From Diphasiastrum complanatum (Eukaryota; Streptophyta; Lycopodiopsida; Lycopodiales; Lycopodiaceae): 64,000 nt of DNA. This document shows, piece after piece, positions 48,400 through 63,940 of this stretch. The notes under the pieces are model-generated. The model saw only the letters and a list, made by a program, of their open reading frames with translations. It was not told the DNA's origin and did not search any database. The stretch lies in contig CM055113.1 in NCBI GenBank assembly GCA_029204225.1, positions 14,070,406-14,134,405 on the forward strand, in the 5' to 3' direction. The position numbers and the translations under genes were made by a program. How positions within the stretch are numbered: position 1 is the first letter of the stretch; each line of letters opens with the position of its first letter.

Positions 48400-48852
48400 T
48401 ATGAAGTGATGCAAGTCTTTCAGACTTCATTCTTGTTTTGACTTTATTTGTTATTTTGTTGATAAGTTCAAACAATTTGTAATAATCTATTGCAAATATA
48501 GTCTGTGTATGAGCAGAATAAGTGAAGCGATTTGGTTTGTCTTATCAAAGTAAGATAGCATAAGTATTCTTCTTCTACTATTCAAATTTCTAATAAAGAG
48601 ATTGCTTGTGTCTTTATTCATCTTATTCGAATTTTCTATTATTACAGTTTGTTGCATCCTACTTGCAGTAATTGAAAGATCCAAAGCGTATTGAGTTATT
48701 GTCATTCATTCCTTAATTCCACCATTTTTTAATGCTAATTTGTGTAGCTCAGTTATATTATAGAAGCATGTGTTTGACATGTTATGCATTATCTACATTT
48801 GCATTCAACATTTAGTCAAATAATTATTCACCATCAGTGTCACATATTTTCA
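48400..48852 (+). mobile_element. Probable copia 5' LTR
   Basis: Sequence ending ATATTTTCA at 48852, followed three bases later by an exact initiator-Met primer site. The left end is not determined and no 3' partner was seen. Confidence 0.5.
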
Positions 48853-48855
48853 ATA

Positions 48856-48867
48856 TGGTATCAGAGC
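48856..48867 (+). promoter_or_regulatory. Copia primer-binding site, initiator tRNA-Met
   Basis: TGGTATCAGAGC, exact complement of the plant initiator tRNA-Met 3' end. Gag follows at 49033. Confidence 0.9.
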
Positions 48868-49032
48868 TTGGTATCTAATCAAATCAACGTCATATGCGTG
48901 AGCGAGTATAGAGCCCAGTAGTTGTCATAGGATTTTTCCAGTTCTATTTTCATTAGAAAAAATACTACTGAAAAACTGTTTAGAATTATTCAACACTCCA
49001 TTCGATATTATTATTACAAGGCTTGTCTAATC

Positions 49033-49690
49033 ATGGAATCTTCATCTTTAAATTATGTTGAAAAGTTAGATGGAGACAATTATCATTTGTAAAAAGATAA
49101 AATGAGAGTCATCATACAAGACAAAGAGCTTTGGGAGGTTGTTGAATGTATGGATATGAAACGTCTTGTAGATCCAACTGCCATTGCTAGATGGAAGCAA
49201 AATGATAGAAAGGCCTTTTCCCTCGTCACACTCAACACCAGAGATAATCAAATCAATTATATTAGAGGTGTTTGAATTTCTATGGAAGCTTGAAATATTC
49301 TTCACACATTTTATGAAATTAGAGATGTGATTGCCAAATTTTACATGAGAAAGAAATTTATCTCATTTAAAATTAATGATGGAGATTCAATGTTGACTTC
49401 AAGAAATGACACTTCTTGAAAATTTTTGAATTCTCAAATCAAAGAAAAAACAACAATAACAACATGGTAATTCAGGCAAATGTTCACAAGACTTTGACAA
49501 AGAAGAAAATGAGGCAACATTTATGACAAAGGAAGATCGGTAGTATGTCAAATCTTGGCATTTGAAATTAGGTGCTATTTAGCACATGACTAACCTTTGA
49601 AATTTGTTTCATGAGTGCAAGCAAGATACTGCTCATAGGTAAGTCTCATTAGGTGACAATAGTACTCATAGTCCTAATTGATGGTAAAGG
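49033..49690 (+). pseudogene. Ty1/copia gag and protease remnant
   Basis: ATG 49033 opens gag: MESSSLNYVEKLDGDNY (UBN2/copia gag start), then VIIQDKELWEVVE and ARWKQNDRKAFSLV. A protease remnant at about 49550-49680 reads LKLGAI (from the DSGAT block), HMTNL, FHECKQD and VSLGDNSTH. Many stops; the gag middle is deleted. It ends without integrase or RT. Confidence 0.75.
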
Positions 49691-50827
<1,137 letters not shown>

Positions 50828-50892
50828 CCTTGGTTAAGAAAGGTTTGGGAGGCTCGAGCACCTTCCCCAACCTATTCAGTCCTAACTAAGGA

Positions 50893-51535
<643 letters not shown>

Positions 51536-51779
51536 AAGTGCCGGTCCAAAGAAGTGTCGATGCAATTGTCGTGCAAGACAACTGTTGTTGGTGGGGCCCA
51601 CTAGATAAGGCTTGGCCAACAATACTTTGAGTGGTGAGACCCACTTGTTTATTTATGTACAAGAAATACCCACAACAACATCCTCGGCCCAAAGAAGTGT
51701 CGGTCCCTCACAGCACTTGGCTGCAATTGTTGTGGAAGACAGCTGTTGTTGGCTCGTTTATTGGTGGGACATGAATGCT

Positions 51780-52675
51780 TCAAGAAAAGCTGGATAGAAT
51801 TCGCTTACGTAAAACCTGAGGCTTATTGGATGATGGCGAAAAGCAAGAACATGGACTTGCTAGATTTTCAATAATACCCATAATCATCTGGTGGTCATGC
51901 TTGGCAATCTTGTTCATCGACAAATGGAAGTCGACGGCACCATCTATCAAAGGATCCCACGGTAAGGCTTGTTGATAATGATCCTCATAGATTGGTGCTA
52001 CTTCTCCCAATGGTATTGTTAAGTCCGCACTTGAAGAATTTCTTCAACGGTCAATAGTATTGCTCGAGGATGAGGCCTTGTTACTTGAAGCGCTAGCTCT
52101 TGCTAGACTAAAGGCCTATTTGGACTTGGATTCCCTAGATTTGGCCTTTTAAGTATTGTTATACCCAGATTTGGCATTGGTCTGGTGGTATGTTGCATCA
52201 CGGAACAATCAGACTTTGGTTGAATCTTGCTCGTTGAAGAATAGTCATCAACCTTAGTCTTTCCCTTGTCGTTGCACTTCCCGGTTGAATGCTATGTAAT
52301 TGCACTTTCTCTTGGATTTTGTACTGAAATACCTTCAAGTTCTTTGTTGACACTGGTTTCCCTTGTAATTCATAACTAAGGAATCTGTGCATTGATTGCG
52401 CCAAGAGCCCTGATAGAACCTGCCAAACTTCCTCGGTTGCCAATCATTGGCTCGATAAATTCTACCAGTTCTATCTTCTGTGATGGTGTTACTTGGTTCC
52501 TCATGGGTGTGCTTGTGAACCTTGGGACTTTTGTTGAACTATCATTCTCATCACTTGTTTCATAACTTGGTGGCACTAGGATTTTTTGTTTGTAGTGCAC
52601 TCTATCTATAGGTGGATTGGTCAGCACAAGTGCATATCGGTCTACATAAGCCAAATGCCTTCTAGCCCTTTCTGA
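51780..52675 (-). pseudogene. Unrecognised decayed frames beside LTR 3
   Basis: Minus-strand frames at 52654-52376 (KVPRFTSTPMRNQVTPSQKI), 52443-52198 and 52010-51780 look protein-like but match nothing I know. Their place before an LTR, as for ORF copy 3 before LTR 2, suggests element-coded sequence. Confidence 0.3.
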
Positions 52676-53060
52676 TTGGGAACGTAAGTTACATGCAACA
52701 TTATGGGCAAAGGGAATAGCCTATAAAGTTAGTACAAATCAAATGTTGTTTCAACTAATTTATGGTCAAGATGCTATTATGTTGATTGAAATCTAGTTCC
52801 ATCTCTACGCATAGCAGCTATGAAATGTTTGGATGATGCTAAATCTTTACAACTCCATCATGAAGCTTTACACGAACTTTATGAAACCAGATTGATGACA
52901 TTTCATGCATTAGCAACGGAGAAAGCTTGTCGCAAAGCATGGCATGATCATCAATTACATAAAAAAGATCTGAAAGGAGATCTTGCCTTGATGTATAAAA
53001 CAAAACTGGTTAAAAAAAATTGAAATTCATAGGTGAAGGACCATATAGAGTTAAAGGAAT
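52676..53060 (+). mobile_element. Ty3/gypsy integrase C-terminal fragment
   Basis: Frames read WERKLHATLWAKGIAYK, FQLIYGQDAIM, DDAKSLQLHHEALHELYETR and AWHDHQLHKKDLKGDLALM. All align with the integrase at 28450-28830. Frameshifts and a stop are present. Confidence 0.85.
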
Positions 53061-53570
53061 TCTATCATATAGAGCGGTGGTCTCGGACACCTTGATGGAT
53101 TACGCAAGTTTTGGCAATCTGATCCCCTAGCTTGATTGAAGATCTGATCTTTTTATCTTTATTTAATTTTGCAATTTTGTTGTTATTTTTACCTTTTTTT
53201 TGGAAAAGACGAATTAAAAAGCAAAAAATTGAAAATTGAAAAAGAAAAAAAATGATGAGCAAAAGTCAGAAAAGTCATCAATCTAAAAAGAGAGAAATTT
53301 TAGTTCCTCATAAAAAATGACCTAAAAATCACTATCATAGTCAGATTTTGATTCAAACTATCATATTAACCTTCGCCGAGTTGCCAGATAATAAATCCAG
53401 CTCAAATCTACCTATACTGAGTTGTAGTCTGTACCAAGAGTGCCTATTTTTCAGCTAGACGAGAATTAAGCTCTATGTCACAGTGAGAACCTTCGTTGAG
53501 CATGATGCACTCATTATGAACCTTCGCCAACTTGATAGATGCCAATGGTGACAGGCCAAGTGTCTAGGGA
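53061..53570 (+). other. Spacer after integrase copy, matching the ORF copy 2 spacer
   Basis: AAAAGTCAGAAAAGTCATCA at about 53263 and AAATCACTATCATAGTCAGA match minus-strand 38632-38500. AACCTTCGCC motifs at about 53370, 53485 (as TTCGTT) and 53519. The unknown ORF would be expected next, but a telomeric-type array follows instead. Confidence 0.7.
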
Positions 53571-56219
<2,649 letters not shown>

Positions 56220-56339
56220 GTCCTCATAGGCTATGAGATAGCATAGAGTGGTTAGCATGTCTCGAAATAGACAATGATATCGCCCTCTGATCTCATAGTA
56301 TACAAGACATCAAAAGATACAGTGCTCCTTAGACCCCAC
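56220..56339 (-). mobile_element. LINE 3' coding remnant, distal part
   Basis: Minus strand reads SKEHCIF, a stop, then CLVYYEIRGRYHCLFRD. This continues the LINE C-terminal pattern cut at 62236 by the copia insertion. Confidence 0.65.
56335..56339. other. Target-site duplication, left
   Basis: CCCAC, identical to 62231-62235 on the other side of the copia element. Confidence 0.85.
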
Positions 56340-56538
56340 AGTTAGAATTAAAGTTAAAATCACTGTGTTACTGTACTATGGGTCCTATCAGTGGATAAAA
56401 ATCAGTTGGCCTCGCCACGAGGCAAGTCGATGGGACACGCGTCCCGCCAACGGCATGTGAGCTTGCTGAGGAGAGTGATTTTCTGTCTGTGTTACTGTGT
56501 AGCATGATCTGTGTTCATGTGCAAAGCAAATTTTAAGT
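56340..56538 (+). mobile_element. 5' LTR of the copia element
   Basis: Begins AGTTAGAATT and ends AAATTTTAAGT just before the primer site. 199 bp because 78 bp present in the 3' LTR are missing after CAACGGCA. The G-box-like core is CACGCG here (56436-56441). Confidence 0.9.
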
Positions 56539-56551
56539 TGGTATTAGAGCC
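56539..56551 (+). promoter_or_regulatory. Primer-binding site of the copia element
   Basis: TGGTATTAGAGCC, initiator-Met type with one change (C to T) from TGGTATCAGAGC. Directly adjoins the LTR. Confidence 0.88.
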
Positions 56552-57850
56552 GTACAGGGAGTGTACACAGTACAGTGTCGCCGTTGAAGAGAGCTTCGGG
56601 AGAACTGTCTTCTGAGAGTTCAGGGTTTTACGGCGGGTTGAAGACGGAAAGAGAAGCATTGGTGCACGGTTTCTAATCTATAAAGGCTTGCTAAGCTCAA
56701 CAAAGGGATTATTAGCCTGTGCATAGCATCAAACAGGGAAAAATTTGGTGAAAAATTGACAATTTCGAAGCCAATTGAAAATGGAAATCGGACTTGGGAT
56801 TATGGTTTTTATACATAACTGGTGATTTCTTCGCTGTTTGTGCACCGTTTTGGATGCCGTAAGAACAGGAAGGAAGCTAATCACACTGTCAATCAGCCAT
56901 GGAGAGATTCTGAGGTTTATGTCAGAGATTTGTCTCCAGACAGTTAACCTAGCAGATTTGCGGTAAAAAGGTGAAAAAGCCACTTTGTCAAGTTGAGCTA
57001 AAATCACCGTTTCTCCACGGAATTTCCTGACTGAACACTCTACAGTCATGGATTCAATAGGGCGACCCTACTCCAGGCCTCAGATCATGCTCAAAACGAT
57101 CCAAAGGAGAGCTTGATCTGATAGTTTTCAAAGAAAGGAGGCGCGGCCGCAGGCAGGGAAGTCGCGGGCTGTTCGCGCGCCCAATGCGATGAACAACTCA
57201 GTGTACCGAAGATCATAGCGTCTACAGGAGTTTGGTTCGATGCCTAGATGTACTTTGAACCTTTAGATGAGGTGTCAAATGAATCAACTGTCCAGAATCT
57301 GTGATGGGAGAGAAATTTGAACCACAAGATTTGGTTCAGCCATTGGATGAGCTTTGAACAGGGCCCTGAAGAATTGAAGTGCATTATGGCCTTCAACTTC
57401 ATTAAAAATTTTCATACTGAAAGTTGAGTTGGGTCTCTTCACAAGTGAAGAGTGAAGTTTCTTCAAAATGAAGAAACAGTTCAAAAGCTAGAAAAGTCCC
57501 TATTTTTGGGTCCTTTGCCCGTTTTGACCCAAACGAAAGGCTATAACCTCCAAACGATGGGCACCCGAACTGTACCTGCAAGTACGGTACAACAAAACAG
57601 AGTGGGTGCAGTGGAAAAAGTGTTTGTAGTACGTCAGAAGTAGTTTCACCATTCCACTGGGCACATTGTTGAGAGTTGACGACTGAGTGCATTTCAGAAG
57701 GCGACGCCGATTTGGCTTTCAAATTGGTGGAAAAGCGGCGAGTGGCCTGGTAAGAAAAAAAGTGTAGGTTATTATTTTCAACTTCTGACATCACTGTTGG
57801 CCTCGACATACTGTTCTTAGCCAAAGGCAAAAGTTTCAAGTAGTTTTGCG
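56552..57850 (+). other. Long untranslated leader of the copia element
   Basis: About 1.3 kb between primer site and gag ATG with no plus-strand frame of note. It includes a GC-rich patch with GCGGCCGC near 57144. It probably holds packaging and translation signals; none can be named from sequence. Confidence 0.6.
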
Positions 57851-60800
57851 ATGGCAAACATGGGAGAGTCCATTTTGAGTGAAAGTAGCAAATTGGATGG
57901 GATTTCCAACTATGTAGTGTGGAAATTCAAAATGAAAAATATACTAATGGAGAAAGATCTGTGGGAAGTCATCACAGGTGATGAGGGAAGGCCGCCAAAT
58001 GAAGCAGACATCAAAGTGTTCGACAAAAAGATGAGGAAAGCTTTGACCTTCATTAACTTGTCAGTGAAGGATCACATCATTACCCACATTTGTGATGCTA
58101 TTACACCCAGACAGGCATGGGATGTGCTAAAGGAGCAGTTCGAGAAGTCAAATCCGTCAAGAATCATGTTTCTAAAGTCAAAGTTGAATAGTGCCCGCAT
58201 GGAGCAAAGAGAGCACATTCAGACGTACATGACCAGAATCAAGACAATGAGAGATGAACTGCATTCTATTGGAGAGCGCATACGTGATGTGGAGCTGGTG
58301 CATAATGCATTATGCGGCATTGCAGAACCCTATCAGATGTTTGTGAGCGGAATAGCATCAAGAGAAAGATTGCCAACCTTTGACGAGCTCACAAGAATCT
58401 TGATGCAGGAAGAGCAACGACAAGAAATGGTGAAAGCTAGACGTCAAAATACTGATGATCAGGCACTTGCGACACGCCAAAAACAAGGCAAGGGCAAGGG
58501 TAAAAAGAAGACTAAGCAGCAATTTGCCAAGTCTCAGGAGGATGAGGGATCTTCCAGCAAAACTAAGAAGAAAGACAAGTGCTTCCATTGTGGTAAAAAG
58601 GGCCATTGGAAGAGTGGATGTCGCAAATTCCTGGCGGAACAAGGCAAGGGGAAACCAAAACAAACAGGTAACCTTGTCGATGAAGGTGAGATTGAAGACT
58701 CTAGCATCTTCATATCTGCATTGTCATCTAATCAAGATGATCAAGCATGGTATATTGACTCAGGAGCCACAAGACACATGACAGGTAACAAGAATTGGTT
58801 CAGTAGTTTGAATGCGTTGGATAATGGAACATCTGTTTCACAAGCAAATGGTGAAGTGTGCATGATCAAGGGGATAGGCACAGTTTCAATCCAACTGCCT
58901 GATGGCAAAAGCAGGATGATCAGGGAGGTACTTTACGTACTAGGTTTGAAGAAAAATCTACTTTCTGTTGGAGTCATTACTGATCAAAAGTTGAAAGTAG
59001 AATTCACCCATGATCATTGCTTTGTGAAGGATGCGAACCAAAAGTTCAAAGTTATTGCGAATGGAGTAAGAGAGCCCAATACAAAATTGTACAAGTTGAG
59101 TGCTACAATCAAGGGGCAACATGGACTTGTATCATCCGTTCCTTCGCAAACTGAGTTGTGGCACAAGAGGCTTGGTCACTTGAACTTGGGAAGCCTCAGT
59201 TTGATGAGAAAATTGGAGATGGTAACAGGACTGCCTACCATAGAATATCACTTGAAATCGATGTGCGAATCTTGTATATATGGGAAGCAGCATCGTGAGA
59301 AGTTCAATAAAGCGGGTGTTGCAAGAGCAAAGAACATCCTGGATTTAATCCACACAGATTTATGTGGGCCCGTGAGGACCATGTCCTTAGGAAAAGCCTT
59401 CTATTTCATGACCTTTATTGATGATATGTCACGTAAGACGTGGATCTATTTCTTGAAGAAGAAATCAGATGCTTTTGATAACTTCAAGAACTTCAAAAAC
59501 TTGGTCGAAAATCAGACAGGTAAGAAGGTCAAAGTCCTAAGATCAGATAGTGGAGGTGAGTATAATTCTAATGACTTCAATGATCTTTGTGATCAATGTG
59601 GGATTAAAAGACAATTTACGCAAGTTCATACTCCTGCTCTCAATGGTGTAGCTGAGCACAAAAATCGTACGATTGTGGAAAGTGCCACTGCCATACCAAA
59701 AATAACACTTGAGGAAGCATTCACAAAGAAGAAGCCAAAAGTGACCCACTTGCGAATCTTTGGATGTAAGGCCTTTGTACATATTCCTAAGGAAGAGAGA
59801 CGTAAACTTGATATAAAAGCTATCAAGTGCATATTCCTAGGATATGATGATCGCATGAAGGGCTATAGATGTTTTGATCCAGTAGAAAACAAAATCCATG
59901 TAAGCCAAGATGTTATCTTTGATGAATCCAAGATGTATGAAGATGAAGATGCTGAGAAGATAGACACATCCAGTAGGAAAAATGGTATAGTGAGGATACC
60001 ACCTGATGATGATCCATTCATTGACCTTCCGAGTGATGAACATGAGGATACATCTCAAGATACTACTACTCAACCTCAAGAAACAGGTTGGAGAGGTAGG
60101 GACAAACCTTTTGGTGCAAGAAGGATTGAAATTGTAGGTGACAAACGCAAGGAGAAGGATGTACCGTGGGATACATTTTCACCAGGAAGCCGATCACCTG
60201 ACAAAAATCTCCCTAAGTGGTTTGAGAGATTGATGGAGAGCCGTGACATAGATGACTTTCCAGGATCATCTAACCAGGATGAGCTACGAATATCAACAAG
60301 AGAGAAGATACTACCTGAAAGGTATGAAGCAAATTATGCTCTCTTATCTAGCATTATTCAAAGCAAAGAACCTTCGACTTATAGTGAAGCGAAGGATGAT
60401 GATATTTGGATCAAGGCCATGGGAGAGGAGATGGAGTCAATTGCTAAGCATAGCACATGGGACTTAGTAGAACCACCAGTTGGCAAGAAACCCATTGGTT
60501 GCAAATGGGTATACAGAACTAAGTACCATGTAGATGGAAGCATAGCAAAGCACAAAGCAAGATTGGTAATCAAAGGGTACGCACAAAATAAAGGCATTGA
60601 CTATGAGGAGACCTTTGCGCCGGTGTGTAAGTGAAATATTCTACGTCTACTTATTGCTTTAGCTTCACATTTTGGTTGGCCTTTGCATCAGATGGACGTG
60701 AAATCTACTTTTCTAAATGGTGAGTTAGAAAAAGAAGTGTTCATGGATCAACCCGAAGGCTTTGTAAGGAAAGGACGGGAAAATAAAGTATGTCGCTTGA

Positions 60801-61900
60801 AGAAAGCGCTTTATGGTCTTAAACAAGCACCACGTGCGTGGTATAGCAAGATTGATGCCTACTTCCATTCAAAGGGGATGGTGAGAACACATTCTAATCC
60901 AAATCTATATGTCTTATGCTTTGATGGTATGGTTGCTTTGATTGCTCTTTATGTTGATGACTTGATTATTACGGGAAATAATCAAGACATGATAGACATG
61001 ATCAAGAAAGACCTCATGGAACAATTTGAGATGACGGATCTCAGCCTGGTGCATTACTGCCTTGGAGTAGAAGTGTGGCAAAAAGGACATGAAGTGGGTT
61101 TAACACAGGTGAAGTATGTCAAAGAGTTGCTGCACAGGTTTAGGTTGCAGGATTGCAAACTAGTAAACACTCCTATTGAACCAGGTAAAAAGATTTCTAA
61201 GCTTGATGAATCACAGTCATTTGATGCTACACTATATAGACAATTAGTAGGGAGCTTGATTTACCTTACCACAACTAGACCAGATATATGCTATGATGTT
61301 GGCATTGTAAGTCAGTTTATGGCAGCACCTACGGAAACGCATTGGAAAGCAGCTAAACGCATTTTGAGTTATGTGAAAGGCACTTCAGAGTATGGCTTGA
61401 TTTACAAGAAGCATGATAGTTTACCTGAGTTGTGTGGCTATGTGGATGCAGACTGGGGAGGTAACTATGATGATCGTAGATCTACCACAGGATATATATT
61501 CCAGTTTTGTGGTAATTGCTTTTCTTGGTCTAGTAAGAAGCAAAGTATAATTGCTCTTTCCATCACAGAAGCAAAGTATAAGGCAATGTGTAGGGCTGCA
61601 CAAGAAGCTATATGGTTGAGACAAATCTTGGAAGAAATTGGCATGAAGCAAAAAAATCCCACGACTTTACATAGCGACAGTCAGAGTGGCATTCAGCTAG
61701 CAAAGAATCCAGTGTTCCATGCGAGAACTAAACACATTGAGATTCAATATCACTTCATATGTGAGAGGCTGCTGAGTCGTGAAATTCATGTTGTTCATTT
61801 TAGCACAAAAGAACAACTAGCTGATATTTTCACTAAGCCACTTACTGGAGAAAAGTTTGATAAGTTTAGATCAAAACTTTCTGTACTTAAAGTTTGTTGA
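57851..61900 (+). pseudogene. Copia Gag-Pol polyprotein with one internal stop
   Basis: One frame of 1349 codons broken by a TGA at 60632 (codon 928), where relatives have Trp after FAPV.K. Domains by residue: gag (KLDGISNYVVWKFKMKNIL at about 14); CCHC knuckle CFHCGKKGHWKSGC (243-256); protease YIDSGATRHMT (301); pre-integrase zinc region WHKRLGHLN and CESCIYGK; integrase DDE at D503, D566 and E602 (DD35E spacing); RT with FMDQPEGF, ALYGLKQAPRAWYSKID and YVDD (1034); RNase H YVDADWGG (1197) and the C-terminal LADIFTKPL. After NRTIVES the text jumps to TLEEAFTKKKPKVTHLRIFG; about 35-40 residues normal in copia integrases are missing. The usual STEAEY of RNase H is SITEAKY. Not functional in its present form, though it could be a recent loss by TE standards. 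Confidence 0.93.
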
Positions 61901-61944
61901 CTTTAAAGCTATGTATATGACTGTATAAAAAGTGACTCTACTTT

Positions 61945-61953
61945 AAGGGAGAG
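61945..61953 (+). promoter_or_regulatory. Polypurine tract
   Basis: AAGGGAGAG immediately before the 3' LTR. Confidence 0.8.
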
Positions 61954-62230
61954 AGTTAGAATTAAAGTTAGAATCATTGTGTTACTATACTGTGGGTCCT
62001 ATCAGTGGATAAGGATCAGTTGGCCTTGCCACGAGGCAAGTCGACGGGACACGTGTCCCGCCAACGGCAACCTGGTGTCATGCATGGGTTGCCTGAGTGA
62101 ACAACTATATGTACAGTGTAATTTCATCTTGAGAAATACAGTTGCTATGTGAGCTTGCTAAGGAGAGTGATTTTCTATCTGTGTTACTGTATAGCATGAT
62201 CTGTGTTCCTATGCAAAGCAAATTCTAAGT
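61954..62230 (+). mobile_element. 3' LTR of the copia element
   Basis: 277 bp, AGTTAGAATT...AATTCTAAGT. Contains a perfect 16-bp palindrome at 62045-62060 with CACGTG at its centre, and a CTTGCC/GGCAAG hairpin with a 4-base loop just before it. Confidence 0.9.
62045..62060. promoter_or_regulatory. Palindromic G-box in the LTR
   Basis: CGGGACACGTGTCCCG. CACGTG is the plant G-box bound by bZIP and bHLH factors. The 5' LTR carries CACGCG instead. Confidence 0.6.
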
Positions 62231-62235
62231 CCCAC
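62231..62235. other. Target-site duplication, right
   Basis: CCCAC, partner of 56335-56339. Confidence 0.85.
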
Positions 62236-62992
62236 CTCACTTAGAGAGCATAACTGGCAAATCTGCTCGTCTCTAAAAATACCATGGAACCACCTAGTCT
62301 CAATAGCTAGCTGATGAGAAGACACCCTAATCTATCCAATGTGAATATGAGGCAATGTGATAGTTCCAAATCCAAGTAGCATGGCATAACTGGGGTCCCT
62401 GATGTATCCAGCTCCAAGAAATGGGTCTGGTAGAAAGTTGGCTTAACCCCTAACTGGTTACGCCAAGTCCGGTCCAGATATACGCCATAGAAGAATAGTC
62501 AGATATACTGATGGGTGCCTGAGGGAAGCTCTATGCTGGAGATACCAAATGAATCATGTAGGAGGTGAGATGCTAGAGAAAACCACGATAACCTATAGCC
62601 CTGATCATGAAGATCGCTATGAAGGTCTTCCCAATGTTCACCCCTAGGCCCCATCTAGTGCGATGCAAGCAATCCAACTGTCATTGAAGACCCTCTTTGG
62701 TCGGTGAGACCAATACCACATCATCGGCATAAAGGAGGATAGTAATCAAGATGTCCCCAAGCTTGCAACCAACACCACCACACCGTGCCTCCTTAATCAA
62801 GGTCTGCAATGTGAAGTTGTGATCTGCAGTAGAATAATGGGCTTGAAAACCTGCCTGACCCATGGAATATAGTCTCCTAGTCTCTGCCTCTATGCTCACA
62901 ACAGACTGTAGGATAGTACCATATAGTTTCGCCAGGACATGCCCAATCATAATGGTGTAGTAGTTACTCGGAAACATGGGGGAGTGCACCAT
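62236..62992 (-). mobile_element. LINE reverse transcriptase remnant
   Basis: Minus strand reads IMIGHVLAKLYGTIL, MGQAGFQAHYSTADHNFTLQ, then a jump (internal deletion) to LGDILITILLYADDVVLVSP with the YADD active site. Further along (about 62240-62360) it reads FGTITLPHIHIG, ISSHQLAIE-type and EQICQLCSLSEVG, typical of the C-terminal part of plant LINE ORF2. The sequence resumes left of the copia element at 56339. Confidence 0.85.
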
Positions 62993-63772
62993 GATGATGG
63001 CAAACCGAAAACAACTATGGAGTTAAGAAGGGTGGCTATAGTGGGGGCGAGTAAGTCAGAGACATGGGAAAGAGTTCAGATTCAACGTCATTGTGGAGAT
63101 ATAGAGATAGGTGAGTCGGTTAGGGATGATATACAGGCTAGTAGCATAATCAGTCCACATGCGAAGGTCCTCCCAGAGAGGTGGTGGAGAACGAGGAATG
63201 AACTTATGCCAAAAAGCGCCCAAAGAAGAGCTGAAAAGAAGGTCAATAAGATGTTTCCCTTCAGAATCATCATAGGAACGTTTCTTATGGCAGATAGCAC
63301 GATGGTAGGAGTGTCGAGAAGATCGAAGCAAATGTGGGACATGGATACATGAATAGGTTACTGACTGATGAAGAGAACGACACTAGAATTTTACCATAGA
63401 GGGTGCAGTGGTCGACGTGTGCATCGAGTCTTTTTGGGATGGGATTTTGTGGGGAGGGGGTGTTAGTGATGCAGCCGTGTGGAGAGAGGTGGTGAGAAAA
63501 GCAGCTTGGGTGTCAATGGACTGTCATGAGGAAAGAACTATAAAAGTGAAGCCAAGGATTGTCGGTACTGTGGCATGTGAGTGGGATCAAATATGTATGT
63601 GGTTGCTCGCGGGTAAGCATGAGTAGTGTAGATGAAAAGTGGGTGGAAGGTGACCAGTATCGAAGGAGAGAAATGAGTGATTGGAAAGGGTGGTGGGGGA
63701 AATGTGGTCAGAGGCTGTGGGTATAAAGGTGGTAACTACATGAGATAGTCAACAACACTATGTCCTCCACTA
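62993..63772. other. Unassigned sequence
   Basis: Open frames on both strands (62939-63352 +, 63056-63342 -) overlap and match nothing recognised. Upstream LINE coding sequence would be expected on the minus strand but is not evident beyond 62995. Confidence 0.4.

Positions 63773-63940
<168 letters not shown>

Larger units (their letters stand above)
56340..62230 (+). mobile_element. Nearly complete Ty1/copia retrotransposon
   Basis: 5.9-kb element with two LTRs, primer site, long leader, one polyprotein frame, polypurine tract and a 5-bp target duplication (CCCAC), inserted in a LINE. Defects: 78-bp deletion in the 5' LTR relative to the 3' LTR, one in-frame stop, and a shortened integrase. 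The LTRs differ at 15 of 199 aligned positions, 14 of them transitions, which fits an old, methylated copy. Confidence 0.93.

Noticed and set aside
62939-63352. 137-codon plus-strand frame near the LINE
   Set aside because: Its start lies in LINE antisense sequence and the rest matches nothing.
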